Made by a program: the position numbers and the translations under genes. This document shows positions 1-7,251 of a DNA stretch of 34,822 nt, in pieces. The stretch's first letter is position 1; the number at the start of each line of letters is the position of its first letter. Below the pieces are notes generated by a model, which searched no databases, had not been told where the DNA came from, and worked only from the letters and a program-made list of their open reading frames with translations. This DNA comes from a bacterium (GTDB taxonomy: Bacteria > Elusimicrobiota > Elusimicrobia > UBA1565 > UBA9628), in contig JAJXTZ010000007.1 of assembly GCA_021783355.1 (NCBI GenBank), forward strand, positions 1-34,822, read 5' to 3'.

Positions 1-363
1 CGCCGCCGCCGTGAGCGCGAGCTTGCCCGCCAGCGTGGCCGTCAGGCCGGAGATGAACTCGGAAATGGAGCCCCAAACGCCTCCGGCGCCGGTCTCCGCC
101 GCGCCCAGCATCCCGGCGCCGCCGGAATCCGCCGCGCCCAAAAGCCCCGCCTCGCCGGCCTCCGCGGCGCTGCCGGCCGCGCTGGCGGCCGCGCGCGCCA
201 CCGTGCCGCCCGTCGCGCCGGAGAAGGACCCGGCGCCGCCGCGGGCGCCGCTCCACGCCGCGCCGCCCTTCTTGCGCTCCTTGTCCTTCTTCTTCAAATC
301 CGGGATGTCCGCCGCCGGAGCGCCCTGGTTGGCTTTCAAGACGTCGTCGTTTTCATTAGCCAT
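1..363 (-). CDS. Partial Gly/Ala-rich membrane protein, N-terminal 121 residues
   Basis: Only the start of this gene is in the window; it reads open to the left edge. The ATG at 363 follows a GGGAG ribosome site about 8 nt upstream, and the previous gene's stop is 15 nt away, so the two are likely cotranscribed. The protein begins with an acidic stretch, then a Lys-rich patch (KKKDKERKK, about residues 23-31), then a long Ala/Gly/Ser-rich segment, and ends at the edge in a hydrophobic run that looks like the start of a membrane helix. This order (basic patch, Gly-rich linker, helix) is the same as in the two larger genes to its right, so it is probably a third member of that family. No function is recognised. 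Low complexity limits any homology claim. Confidence 0.75.
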   Translation of the reverse strand, partial: MANENDDVLKANQGAPAADIPDLKKKDKERKKGGAAWSGARGGAGSFSGATGGTVARAAASAAGSAAEAGEAGLLGAADSGGAGMLGAAETGAGGVWGSISEFISGLTATLAGKLALTAAA

Positions 364-378
364 TGTCGGTCTCCCGCG

Positions 379-1914
379 TCAATTCATCGCCGCCGCGCCG
401 CCGGTCACCGCGCTCGACAGAAGGAAATTAGTCGCCGTCTCGACGCTGTTCCCCGCCGCGAATTGAGTGATCGTCTGCTCGCTGAAACTCCCGTTCGCCG
501 CATATGCGAACACGGCGAGGGCGGCGCCCACCGCGGTCAGGATGCCGCCTTGCAGCTTCTGGCCGTACTTGGTCATGATCGTCACGCCGATGCCGGCGAC
601 GATCGCGCCGATGGCCATCAGGGCCATCATCAACGCGTAGACCAAGCCGGCGCCGACGAACGACCACTGGAAATACTTCGCGGCCGCCAAGAACAGCGAG
701 ATGGCCGAGGCCGCCATCAGCAGCATCTTCGCGGTGTCCAGCAGGCCCTGCCACGGGGTGGCATTGTGCCCGTTGTTGTTGGCGGTGTTCTGGCAGGAGC
801 CGTTGGCGTCCATGTACTGGCCCGTGCCGCAGGTCTGCGCGGCGCCGCCGCCGCTGAGAGGGCCGCCGGTGGCGCCGGGGTTGTTCGGCGTGGTCCCGTC
901 CGTCGCGCCGACGCCGGCGCCGCTGGCCACGCCGGGGCCCGCGATGACGCTGCCCTGGCCGGGGTTGTTGTCGAAGGCCGCGCCCGCGGTCTCCGCGGCG
1001 TTCTCCGCCTGGCCGGGGGCCGTCGCCTGATGGGAGAGCGCCGCCGCGTTGTCCAGCTGGCGCCGCGCGAAGCCGCGCGCGTTGGAATGGCCCGCGTTGC
1101 GGGGGGACGCGCGGGACATGGCCGGGTGGGCGTTGCGGCGGAAGGACGCGATGGAGCCGCTCTGGGCCTTGGGCAGGTCCGCGCCCAGGTTGGACATGCC
1201 CGCGAAATTGCGATTGATGCCCCCGGAGAGCCCGGAGCCGCCGCTCAGTCCCGAGCCGCCGAAGGCGGAGCTCATCGAGCCGAACTTGCCCGGCTTGAGC
1301 CCCTTCTTAAGCAGGCCCTCGCCGCCGTTGAGGGCGGTGTCGCCCGGCTGCGCCTTATTATCGGAGGCCTTGGACGCGGCCGCCTCCTTGGCGGCCTCCT
1401 CCTGCTGGGCCTTCGCGTCGGCCGCCTCCTGCGCCTTGCGCGCGGCCTCAGCCTCGGCCAGTTTCTTGGCGCGCTCCGCGGGAGTCAGCCCGTCCAGGCT
1501 GCCCTCCACGTAGCCCAGAGAGTTGGGCATGGCGTTGCTGCCCTTGATGACGCTGGAGGTGTCGGAATAGGACTTCGGAGCGGAATCGAAGAGCTTCTTG
1601 GCCGCGGGCTTGGCAACGGCGGCGGCGCCGCCGCCCGAGACAATCTGGCCGTACTGCCAGGCCCCGGCGCTCACGCCGGCGGTGACCAGGACGGCGATCA
1701 GGACCTTGCTCAGTGACATCCCCACGCCGACGGCCGCCCCGCCGCCCGTGCCGGCGGCCGAGCCGCCCAGCAGGTTCAGGCCGGAGCCGCCGCCGCTCCC
1801 TGAACCGCCGAGCCAGCCGCCCGCTCCGCCGCGACGGCGCTTGTTCCGCTCCTTGCCGACTTTCGCCAGCTTGAAGGTGGGGACCTCGGCCGTCGCGGAA
1901 TTCTGAGTGTCCAT
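379..1914 (-). CDS. Glycine-rich membrane protein with TPWQ/YGQKLQGG C-terminal domain
   Basis: A 511-residue protein of unknown function. The ATG at 1914 is chosen because GGAG lies 6 nt upstream; the longer frame to 1992 runs into the promoter. Residues 21-30 are Lys/Arg-rich and 30-66 are Gly-rich. One helix lies at about 71-87, followed by a long Ala/Gly/Ser/Asn-rich, probably exported region with two Cys (CGTGQYMDANGSC). The C-terminal part starts TPWQ (about 386), has three or four hydrophobic segments, contains YGQKLQGG (about 450-457), and ends in a mildly hydrophobic tail. The same TPWQ...YGQKLQGG block occurs in the gene at 2112-3755, so the two are paralogues. It has its own promoter (1980-2008) and leads into the partial gene at 1-363. 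Possible roles are an envelope structural or secretion-channel protein; this is a guess. Confidence 0.88.
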   Translation of the reverse strand: MDTQNSATAEVPTFKLAKVGKERNKRRRGGAGGWLGGSGSGGGSGLNLLGGSAAGTGGGAAVGVGMSLSKVLIAVLVTAGVSAGAWQYGQIVSGGGAAAVAKPAAKKLFDSAPKSYSDTSSVIKGSNAMPNSLGYVEGSLDGLTPAERAKKLAEAEAARKAQEAADAKAQQEEAAKEAAASKASDNKAQPGDTALNGGEGLLKKGLKPGKFGSMSSAFGGSGLSGGSGLSGGINRNFAGMSNLGADLPKAQSGSIASFRRNAHPAMSRASPRNAGHSNARGFARRQLDNAAALSHQATAPGQAENAAETAGAAFDNNPGQGSVIAGPGVASGAGVGATDGTTPNNPGATGGPLSGGGAAQTCGTGQYMDANGSCQNTANNNGHNATPWQGLLDTAKMLLMAASAISLFLAAAKYFQWSFVGAGLVYALMMALMAIGAIVAGIGVTIMTKYGQKLQGGILTAVGAALAVFAYAANGSFSEQTITQFAAGNSVETATNFLLSSAVTGGAAAMN

Positions 1915-1979
1915 GGATCGCTCCGCTGTTTCGTTTGTCCGAAAATCGTCGAGGAAAGCCGTCTTTCCCCGCCTTCGGG

Positions 1980-2008
1980 AGTTTAGCCCCACCCCCGTCC
2001 TTTGTCAA
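1980..2008 (-). promoter_or_regulatory. Sigma-70-type promoter for the 379-1914 gene
   Basis: On the minus strand TTGACA (2003-2008) is followed after exactly 17 bp by TAAACT (1980-1985). Transcription would begin near 1973, leaving a leader of about 60 nt before the ATG at 1914. It sits just below the terminator of the upstream gene, so this gene is an independent unit. Confidence 0.8.
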
Positions 2009-2023
2009 GAAAACGGGGTGCAA

Positions 2024-2039
2024 TTACCGTTTTTTTACC
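2024..2039 (-). promoter_or_regulatory. GGTAA direct repeat upstream of promoter (putative operator)
   Basis: Two GGTAA copies (2035-2039 and 2024-2028, minus strand) have an 11-bp period and end 15 bp before the -35 TTGACA. The same arrangement and the same 15-bp spacing recur upstream of the promoter at 4919-4948. An activator that binds direct repeats, as OmpR/PhoB-type regulators do, is the simplest explanation. An A-tract UP element is the alternative. Confidence 0.55.
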
Positions 2040-2057
2040 GGACCGGCTCCGCCCCCC

Positions 2058-2095
2058 GAAAACGGGCGTCGCCGCTCGCAAGGAGCGGCGACGCC
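2058..2095 (-). terminator. Rho-independent terminator after the 2112-3755 gene
   Basis: A perfect 13-bp stem (arms 2065-2077 and 2083-2095) with a 5-nt loop begins 16 nt below the TGA at 2112. On the minus strand it is followed by CGTTTTC. The T-run is short, but the stem is very stable, and the promoter of the next gene follows directly. Confidence 0.75.
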
Positions 2096-2111
2096 ATGGG
2101 GTCCGGCCCGG

Positions 2112-3755
2112 TCAAGCGGCCGGATCGACCGCCGTCTTCTTCAAGGCCACCATCGTCTTCAGCGCCGTCTGGGACGGGAACTCCCGGTAGCCGAACCAAT
2201 TCGCGTCCGGCGGCTTGCCGTTGTTGAACTGGGTGGACGGATAGGATTTCGGCGGCTTGAGCATGGTCCCGGCAAGGCCCACCAAGGCCGCGCCGCCGCC
2301 CAAAAGGACGTAAGGGTTCATCCCAAACATATCGGCACTCTCACCGCCCACCGCCGTCCCGTTGGCTCCGCCTCCGGTATAGCTCGCCGGCGCCATCTCC
2401 GTCCCCGTCGAACTCGCGGCGAATTGGCCGTTTGTGGTAGTACCCATAATCACCTTCCCGTCCTTGGCGGCATGCGTATTGTCGCTCGCCGACATCATGG
2501 ACAAGACCGCAGCGGCGATGATGCCGATGCCCGCCGCCGCCAGGACCCCGCCCTGGAGCTTCTGGCCGTAGGGCCCCGAGGTGATCTTCTGGCCCAGCGC
2601 GACGATGGCCGCGCCCATGGCCATGACAATCGCGCCGAGGGCGTAGCGGGCCCACGGGATGGTGACCTTGCCCATCAGCATCATGATCAAGGTCGCGGCC
2701 ATCATCAACCCCTGGGCGGTGTTGATCGCGTTCTGCCACGGGGTCACGTTCTTCATCGGCGGCGTGGGCGGGGCCTTGATGTCGGTCTTGTCGTTGGCGC
2801 CGTTGGGCAGGCTGGTGGGCTGGGCCGCGCCGGTCGCGGCGCCGGGGCCGCCCATGCCGGGGGCGCCGGCCTGGGGACCGGTGATGCCCGCGTCGATCGG
2901 AGCGGACCCGTCGTAGGTGCGCCCGGCCGAGAACGACGACAGCGCTCCGTGCTGGTCGCCCAACGCGCCGAAGGCCTGCGCCCTCGCGCCGTTGAAGCGC
3001 CGGGCGGCGATGCCGCGGCCGTGGGCCAAGCTGGCCCGGCCGTGGCGGTTCATCGCGGACAGAGAGCCGCGAGTCCCGTTCTCGGCCGCGGCGCCGCCGG
3101 GGGAGAAGCCATTGGAAGGCGCCACCGAGGCCGTCGCGCCACCGCCCCCGCCGCCGCCTTCGCCCACGCCGGAGGTCAGGGTCCCGATCTTGCGCACGTG
3201 TAGGAGGCCCTTAGGCATGGTCCGCTCGGCGCCGTTGGACGCGTTGATCTGGCCGCTGGAGGCGTTCTCCGCGACACGAGCAGCGTCGGCCGCGGTCCGG
3301 TCCGTGAGAGCCGCCGCGCCGGCGCCACCGGCCGGGACGGCCGCGAGGGACGCGTTGCCCTGCGCCAGCATGTTGAGCGACTTGGAGGTCCCGTCGGCCG
3401 GAGCGGGCGCCGCGGAGGACGCGCCGGAGGCGCTCTTGGGACGGGGCGCGAAGAGCGAGAGATTGCCCGCGCCGGAATTGTCGGCCGACGGGCCGAAGAG
3501 GCGATAGCCGACCACCCCGACGCCGCCCGCCACGGTGGTCCCCGCCACGATCAAGGCCAGGAGACCGGCCTTGGTCGCCAAAAGGCCGCCGCTGGCCGCG
3601 GCGCCGCCCAGGCCGCCGCCGCCCAGGCCGCCCGCGCCGATCCCGCCGGCTCCGCCCCCGCCGCCGAACAGGCGGGCGAGAAGGCCGCCGGCGGCCTTCT
3701 TGTCCCGGCCGGGCTCTTTGTTGACCTCGGGCTTGATGTCGGGCATCTGAGACAT
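2112..3755 (-). CDS. Glycine-rich membrane protein with TPWQ/YGQKLQGG domain, paralogue of 379-1914
   Basis: A 547-residue protein of unknown function. The ATG at 3755 follows AGGAGG by 5 nt. Residues 1-24 are charged and 31-57 almost pure Gly/Ala, with a helix at about 63-84. A long exported-looking region follows, with Gly runs and the stretch RHGRASLAHGRGIAARRF, which resembles an Arg/His/Ala-rich stretch in the paralogue. The C-terminal membrane block starts TPWQ (about 338), has about three hydrophobic segments and carries YGQKLQGG (about 396-403). Unlike the paralogue it continues for about 145 residues, with another helix near 485-500 and an aromatic tail (NWFGYREF). It lies 31 bp below the gene at 3787-4905, so the two form one operon. 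The terminator at 2058-2095 closes the unit. Confidence 0.88.
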   Translation of the reverse strand: MSQMPDIKPEVNKEPGRDKKAAGGLLARLFGGGGGAGGIGAGGLGGGGLGGAAASGGLLATKAGLLALIVAGTTVAGGVGVVGYRLFGPSADNSGAGNLSLFAPRPKSASGASSAAPAPADGTSKSLNMLAQGNASLAAVPAGGAGAAALTDRTAADAARVAENASSGQINASNGAERTMPKGLLHVRKIGTLTSGVGEGGGGGGGATASVAPSNGFSPGGAAAENGTRGSLSAMNRHGRASLAHGRGIAARRFNGARAQAFGALGDQHGALSSFSAGRTYDGSAPIDAGITGPQAGAPGMGGPGAATGAAQPTSLPNGANDKTDIKAPPTPPMKNVTPWQNAINTAQGLMMAATLIMMLMGKVTIPWARYALGAIVMAMGAAIVALGQKITSGPYGQKLQGGVLAAAGIGIIAAAVLSMMSASDNTHAAKDGKVIMGTTTNGQFAASSTGTEMAPASYTGGGANGTAVGGESADMFGMNPYVLLGGGAALVGLAGTMLKPPKSYPSTQFNNGKPPDANWFGYREFPSQTALKTMVALKKTAVDPAA

Positions 3756-3786
3756 AAGTCCTCCTGCGCTAAATCCCGTTCCCGTC

Positions 3787-4905
3787 TCAGCGGACGATGC
3801 TGTTGTTCAAATTCTGCATGTACTGCTGCTGCTGCTGCGACTGCTGCTGCTGCTGTTGCTGCTGCTGCGAGTACATCTGCCCCGCCTGGGAGGCCGCCAT
3901 CATGATCGCCATGCCCGCCGGCCCGCCCACCACGCCGCCGACGATGGTCCCCACCATGGTCAGGCCCATCTGCACCATCGCCGCGTTGTTGTTGGACGAA
4001 GTCGGGACCGGGGTGGCGGGCGGCGCCTTCAGCTTCTTGGCGTCGATCGCGGGGTCGCCGAGCTTGAGATTCTTGGGCGCGGAGGTGTCCATGGCCGCGT
4101 ACGCGCCGCCCAGGGCCTGGCCGCCGGGGCCGATGGAGTTGCTGCGGCCCTTGGAGCCGTCGAACAGGCGGTTGAGTTGACTGGCGGCGGCGTCGGCGCT
4201 GAGCGAGCGCGCGGCCGCCTGGGAGGCCTTGTCCGCATGCTTGAGCGCGCTCAGGCCGCCGTTGCCCGCCAGGGGGCCGCCTCCGTCGTCGTGAAGACCC
4301 TGCGTGGCGGCCGAGCCCACCTGGGCGTTGTGCGCGCCGAAAGCCCCCACGCCGCCCACGGACGCGGACGCGCTGAAGCCGCCGGACGCGGCGCCCAGGC
4401 CCGAGAGGCCGTTGCCGGACAGGTGCGGCATGGTGAAGCCGCGCACGGCCTTCTCGCCGCCCCACCCCGAGGCGTCCTTGCGCGCCACGGCCTTCAGCTG
4501 CTGAGCCAGGCTGGCGGACGCCGAACCGGACGCGGAGCCGGCCGCGCGCCCGGCGAGGGCGCCGTCCTTGACTCCGCCCGCGGCGTCCGGCGGTTGGTAC
4601 AGCATGGACGGAGAGAACGCGTCGGCGCCGGTCTTTTTCGCCGCGCCCATCGAGAGGTCCAAGGCCCCTCCCGGCGCGCCGTTGGGATTGTACGGGGAGT
4701 CCAGGCTCTGCTCGGCGCTGGAATCGGTGGCGGGTCCGCCCACGCTCACGTGGGTGGAGCCGATTTGGGTGTCCATCGTGGGGACGAGCAGCCACACGGC
4801 GGTCAGGCCGAACCCGCCCAGGATGGCCAACCAATATTTCTTATACGGGTCCTCCGCGTTGCCCACGGACAATTGCGGCGCCAGCGGAGTCAAAGTGACG
4901 CTCAT
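3787..4905 (-). CDS. Ser/Gly-rich membrane protein with C-terminal polyglutamine tract
   Basis: A 372-residue protein of unknown function and first gene of the 4905-2112 operon. A short N-terminal tail is followed by one clear helix (about residues 24-43, after KKYW). A long Ala/Gly/Ser-rich region comes next, then a second hydrophobic, Gly-rich segment near 320-345, then nine and five glutamines separated by one serine, and a short Asn-rich tail. It lacks the TPWQ/YGQKLQGG block of its neighbours but shares their composition and probable single-pass N-terminal anchor. The ATG at 4905 lies only 13 nt below the -10, giving a leader of about 7 nt with GAGG 3 nt before the ATG. A later start is possible, but none removes the helix convincingly. 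Scaffold or envelope-fibre roles are conceivable; none can be shown. Confidence 0.82.
   Translation of the reverse strand: MSVTLTPLAPQLSVGNAEDPYKKYWLAILGGFGLTAVWLLVPTMDTQIGSTHVSVGGPATDSSAEQSLDSPYNPNGAPGGALDLSMGAAKKTGADAFSPSMLYQPPDAAGGVKDGALAGRAAGSASGSASASLAQQLKAVARKDASGWGGEKAVRGFTMPHLSGNGLSGLGAASGGFSASASVGGVGAFGAHNAQVGSAATQGLHDDGGGPLAGNGGLSALKHADKASQAAARSLSADAAASQLNRLFDGSKGRSNSIGPGGQALGGAYAAMDTSAPKNLKLGDPAIDAKKLKAPPATPVPTSSNNNAAMVQMGLTMVGTIVGGVVGGPAGMAIMMAASQAGQMYSQQQQQQQQQSQQQQQYMQNLNNSIVR
3823..3867 (-). repeat. CAG/CAA trinucleotide repeat encoding Gln tracts
   Basis: Nine Gln codons (3841-3867) and five Gln codons (3823-3837) flank one Ser codon. They are almost all CAG with a single CAA. 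Near-pure trinucleotide arrays are prone to length change by replication slippage, which would alter the tract without shifting frame. Confidence 0.9.
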
Positions 4906-4918
4906 AGGCCTCGGACGA

Positions 4919-4948
4919 AGTGTAGCCCCCGCCTCCGAAATCTGTCAA
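4919..4948 (-). promoter_or_regulatory. Sigma-70-type promoter for the 4905-2112 operon
   Basis: TTGACA (4943-4948) and TACACT (4919-4924) are 18 bp apart on the minus strand. The start codon at 4905 lies 13 nt below the -10, so the transcript would carry a leader of only about 7 nt. Confidence 0.75.
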
Positions 4949-4963
4949 GAGAAGGCCCCCTCT

Positions 4964-4979
4964 TTACCATGTTTTTACC
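4964..4979 (-). promoter_or_regulatory. GGTAA direct repeat, second copy
   Basis: GGTAA at 4975-4979 and 4964-4968 (minus strand) has an 11-bp period and lies 15 bp upstream of TTGACA. This matches the element at 2024-2039 in repeat, period and distance. The flanking sequence differs, so this is not a simple duplication of the whole region. Confidence 0.55.
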
Positions 4980-5003
4980 GATGGCCGGCTCCAGCGCCCC
5001 CGA

Positions 5004-7229
5004 TCAAGACCGGGCGGGGGTCGCGCGGCCGTCCAAGGCCTCGGCCGCGGCCGCGTGAAGCTCCAGGCAGGAGTGGTAGCGCTCCTCCGCCCGAGCCGCC
5101 AGCGCCTTGGCCAGCACGGCGTCCACGGACGGGGGCAGGCCGGGCAGGAGTCGGGACGGGGCCAGGAACCGCGCGTCCAGCTTCTCGTGCATCTCGTCGG
5201 GTCCCTTGAACGGGAGCCCTCCGGTCAGCATCTCGTAGAAGCTGACGCCCAGCGCGTACACGTCGGACTCCCGGACGACGGCGCCCAAGGCCTGCTCGGG
5301 GGCCATGTAGGTGGGCGTGCCGACGATGGTGTTGGTGGTGGTCAGCAGGGAGTCCTGCACTTGCCGCGCGATGCCGAAATCCATGACCTTGACCCACCCG
5401 CCGTCGGCGATCATCACGTTGGCGGGCTTGAGATCCCGGTGGATGACGCGGCGGGAATGGGCGTGGTCCACGGCCTCGGCCACCTGCCGCAGGATCTCCA
5501 AGGCGCGTTTCGGCTCCAGGTGGCGGCCGCGGCTTTCGTTGAGGAGCTCGTGCAGGGTGCGTCCGACGATGAACTCGAAGACCAGGTGGGTGTCGTCGTC
5601 GTCGCGGAGGATGGTGTAGATCTCGACGATGTGCGGATGCCGAAGGGACGCGACCATCTCGGCTTCCTTGATGAAGCGCTCCCGCTCGCGGGGATTTCCC
5701 TGCAGTTCGGGACGCAGGCGCTTGATCGCGACGGGACGCTTCAGGGCCTTGTCCCAGCCGCGGTAGACCGCGCCCATGCCGCCCTCGCCGATCTTCTCGA
5801 CCATGTCGTACTGGGAGTCCAGCGCGCGGCGCTCGCCGTCGCCGGCCGCGCCGATCTGCGGACCGCCCGGGCCGGACCAAGAGGCGCGCCCGGGACGCGC
5901 CCCGCGCCGCGCCAGCCAGGCGGCCACGCCCAGCAGGACCGCCAGCAGGTACGCCGCGACGGACAGGACCGCGCGCCACGGACCGCCCCCCCACGCGCCC
6001 GCCGCCGCCGCCGCCGCGGCGCCGGTCGCCGGCGCTCCGGACAGATGGTCGGCCGCCGTCTCATAGGCGGCCTGATAGTCGGCGGGGCTCAGGTCCGCGG
6101 CGCGTTTGTAGGCGGCCAGCACCTCGGTCTGCTTGCGGCCCAGGGCCTGGAGCGCGCGGCCCCGCTGGAAATACGCGGACGCCAGCGACGGGTCGATGGA
6201 CAGAGCCTTGTCGGCGTCCCGGGCCGCCGCGTCCGGGTTGCCGAGGCCGTTCTGGAACGAGGCGCGCAGGCTGTACGCCGCCGGAAGGTTGGCGGTCTTG
6301 CCCTGCTGGGCCCAGACCCCGATGGCCTTGGTGACCTCCACCAGCGCCTGCGCCATGTCCTTGAGCACCGCCCAAGCCAGCGCCTGCTGCATGTACGCGT
6401 CGCCGAGAGAAGGGTCCAGGGCCTGCGCCCGCTGAGACGCCTGCAGCGCCCCGCCCGCGTCGTTGAGGCCCAGCAGCCGCATCGCCTGGTCCAGCTGCTT
6501 GAGCGCCGCCAGGTGGTCCTCGGCCCGGCGCCCCGCCAGCTTGACCCGCGGATCGTCCAGCGGCGACGACTCCACCAGGATGTCTCCCAAAGGCCGCTCC
6601 GACGCCGCGGCCGTCGCGGACGCCGGCGCCGCGGTCCGGTCCTTGGCCCACATGTAGATGCGCAGCGCGTGGACGTCGCGCGGCTTGAGCGTCAGCGCGC
6701 GCTTGGCGTCCGCCGCCGCCTTCGGGAAGTCCCCCGCCCAGAGCTCCCCCGCCGCCCGCACCCGCAGCGCGGTCTCGAGCTCGCCGGGATCTCCGCCCCC
6801 CTCGGCCAGCCCCACCGCCCGGTCCGCCAGCGCGAGGCCCTCCTCATAATCCCCGCTCTGCAGGAAAACAGAGGCTGCCGCGCGCTGCACTCTTGCGCTG
6901 CGCGGGAACTGCGCCGCCGCGGCGCCCGCCTGCCCCGAATAACTCTCCGTCTGCGCAGCTAAATTCTCAAGCTTCTTCTCCGTCGCGGGATCCGGCGCCT
7001 TCTGCTCCGTAGCCGTCAGCGCTGCCGCCTGAGCCTGTATCGCGGAGACCTTATCGCCGATTCCCAAGACCGCTAGATAAGCACTTTCTGCATCTATGGC
7101 CTGAAGAGGCTGGGGAGATGGTGAGGAGCCATTCACAACGCTGGAATGGGCAGTGACCTCCAGCACTAGAAGACACAAAACGACCAAGACGTGTCCCACC
7201 CCGGGCTGGCCCTTGACGATGGACTTCAT
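5004..7229 (-). CDS. Receptor-like Ser/Thr protein kinase with exported TPR region
   Basis: A 741-residue membrane kinase. The ATG at 7229 gives a signal-anchor-like N-terminus (MKSIVKG, then a hydrophobic run); the frame extends further upstream, but only through the divergent gene. Residues of about 30-415 contain TPR-like helical repeats, and a helix follows at about 420-439. The kinase domain from about 474 has every catalytic element: the glycine loop GEGGMG (about 481-486), VAIK lysine (about 503), HRDLKPAN (about 597-604), DFG (about 617-619) and APE (about 643-645). The kinase is at the C-terminus, so the TPR part should lie outside the cytoplasm. This is the reverse of PknB/PrkC, where the kinase is N-terminal. 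The substrate is unknown; the adjacent Ser-rich membrane proteins are candidates by position only. Confidence 0.93.
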   Translation of the reverse strand: MKSIVKGQPGVGHVLVVLCLLVLEVTAHSSVVNGSSPSPQPLQAIDAESAYLAVLGIGDKVSAIQAQAAALTATEQKAPDPATEKKLENLAAQTESYSGQAGAAAAQFPRSARVQRAAASVFLQSGDYEEGLALADRAVGLAEGGGDPGELETALRVRAAGELWAGDFPKAAADAKRALTLKPRDVHALRIYMWAKDRTAAPASATAAASERPLGDILVESSPLDDPRVKLAGRRAEDHLAALKQLDQAMRLLGLNDAGGALQASQRAQALDPSLGDAYMQQALAWAVLKDMAQALVEVTKAIGVWAQQGKTANLPAAYSLRASFQNGLGNPDAAARDADKALSIDPSLASAYFQRGRALQALGRKQTEVLAAYKRAADLSPADYQAAYETAADHLSGAPATGAAAAAAAGAWGGGPWRAVLSVAAYLLAVLLGVAAWLARRGARPGRASWSGPGGPQIGAAGDGERRALDSQYDMVEKIGEGGMGAVYRGWDKALKRPVAIKRLRPELQGNPRERERFIKEAEMVASLRHPHIVEIYTILRDDDDTHLVFEFIVGRTLHELLNESRGRHLEPKRALEILRQVAEAVDHAHSRRVIHRDLKPANVMIADGGWVKVMDFGIARQVQDSLLTTTNTIVGTPTYMAPEQALGAVVRESDVYALGVSFYEMLTGGLPFKGPDEMHEKLDARFLAPSRLLPGLPPSVDAVLAKALAARAEERYHSCLELHAAAAEALDGRATPARS

Positions 7230-7240
7230 CGTGTTACAAT
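7213..7240 (+). promoter_or_regulatory. Promoter for the plus-strand secreted-protein cassette
   Basis: TTGACG (7213-7218) and TACAAT (7235-7240) are 16 bp apart. The ATG at 7252 is 11 nt below the -10, so the leader would be about 5 nt. The -35 lies inside the first codons of the divergent kinase gene. Confidence 0.7.
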
Positions 7241-7251
7241 GTTTGAAGATC

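Noticed and set aside
5055-6962. 635-codon open frame on the plus strand
   Set aside because: It is antisense to the kinase gene, whose motifs are unmistakable; the antisense translation has Arg/Gly/Leu-rich shadow composition.
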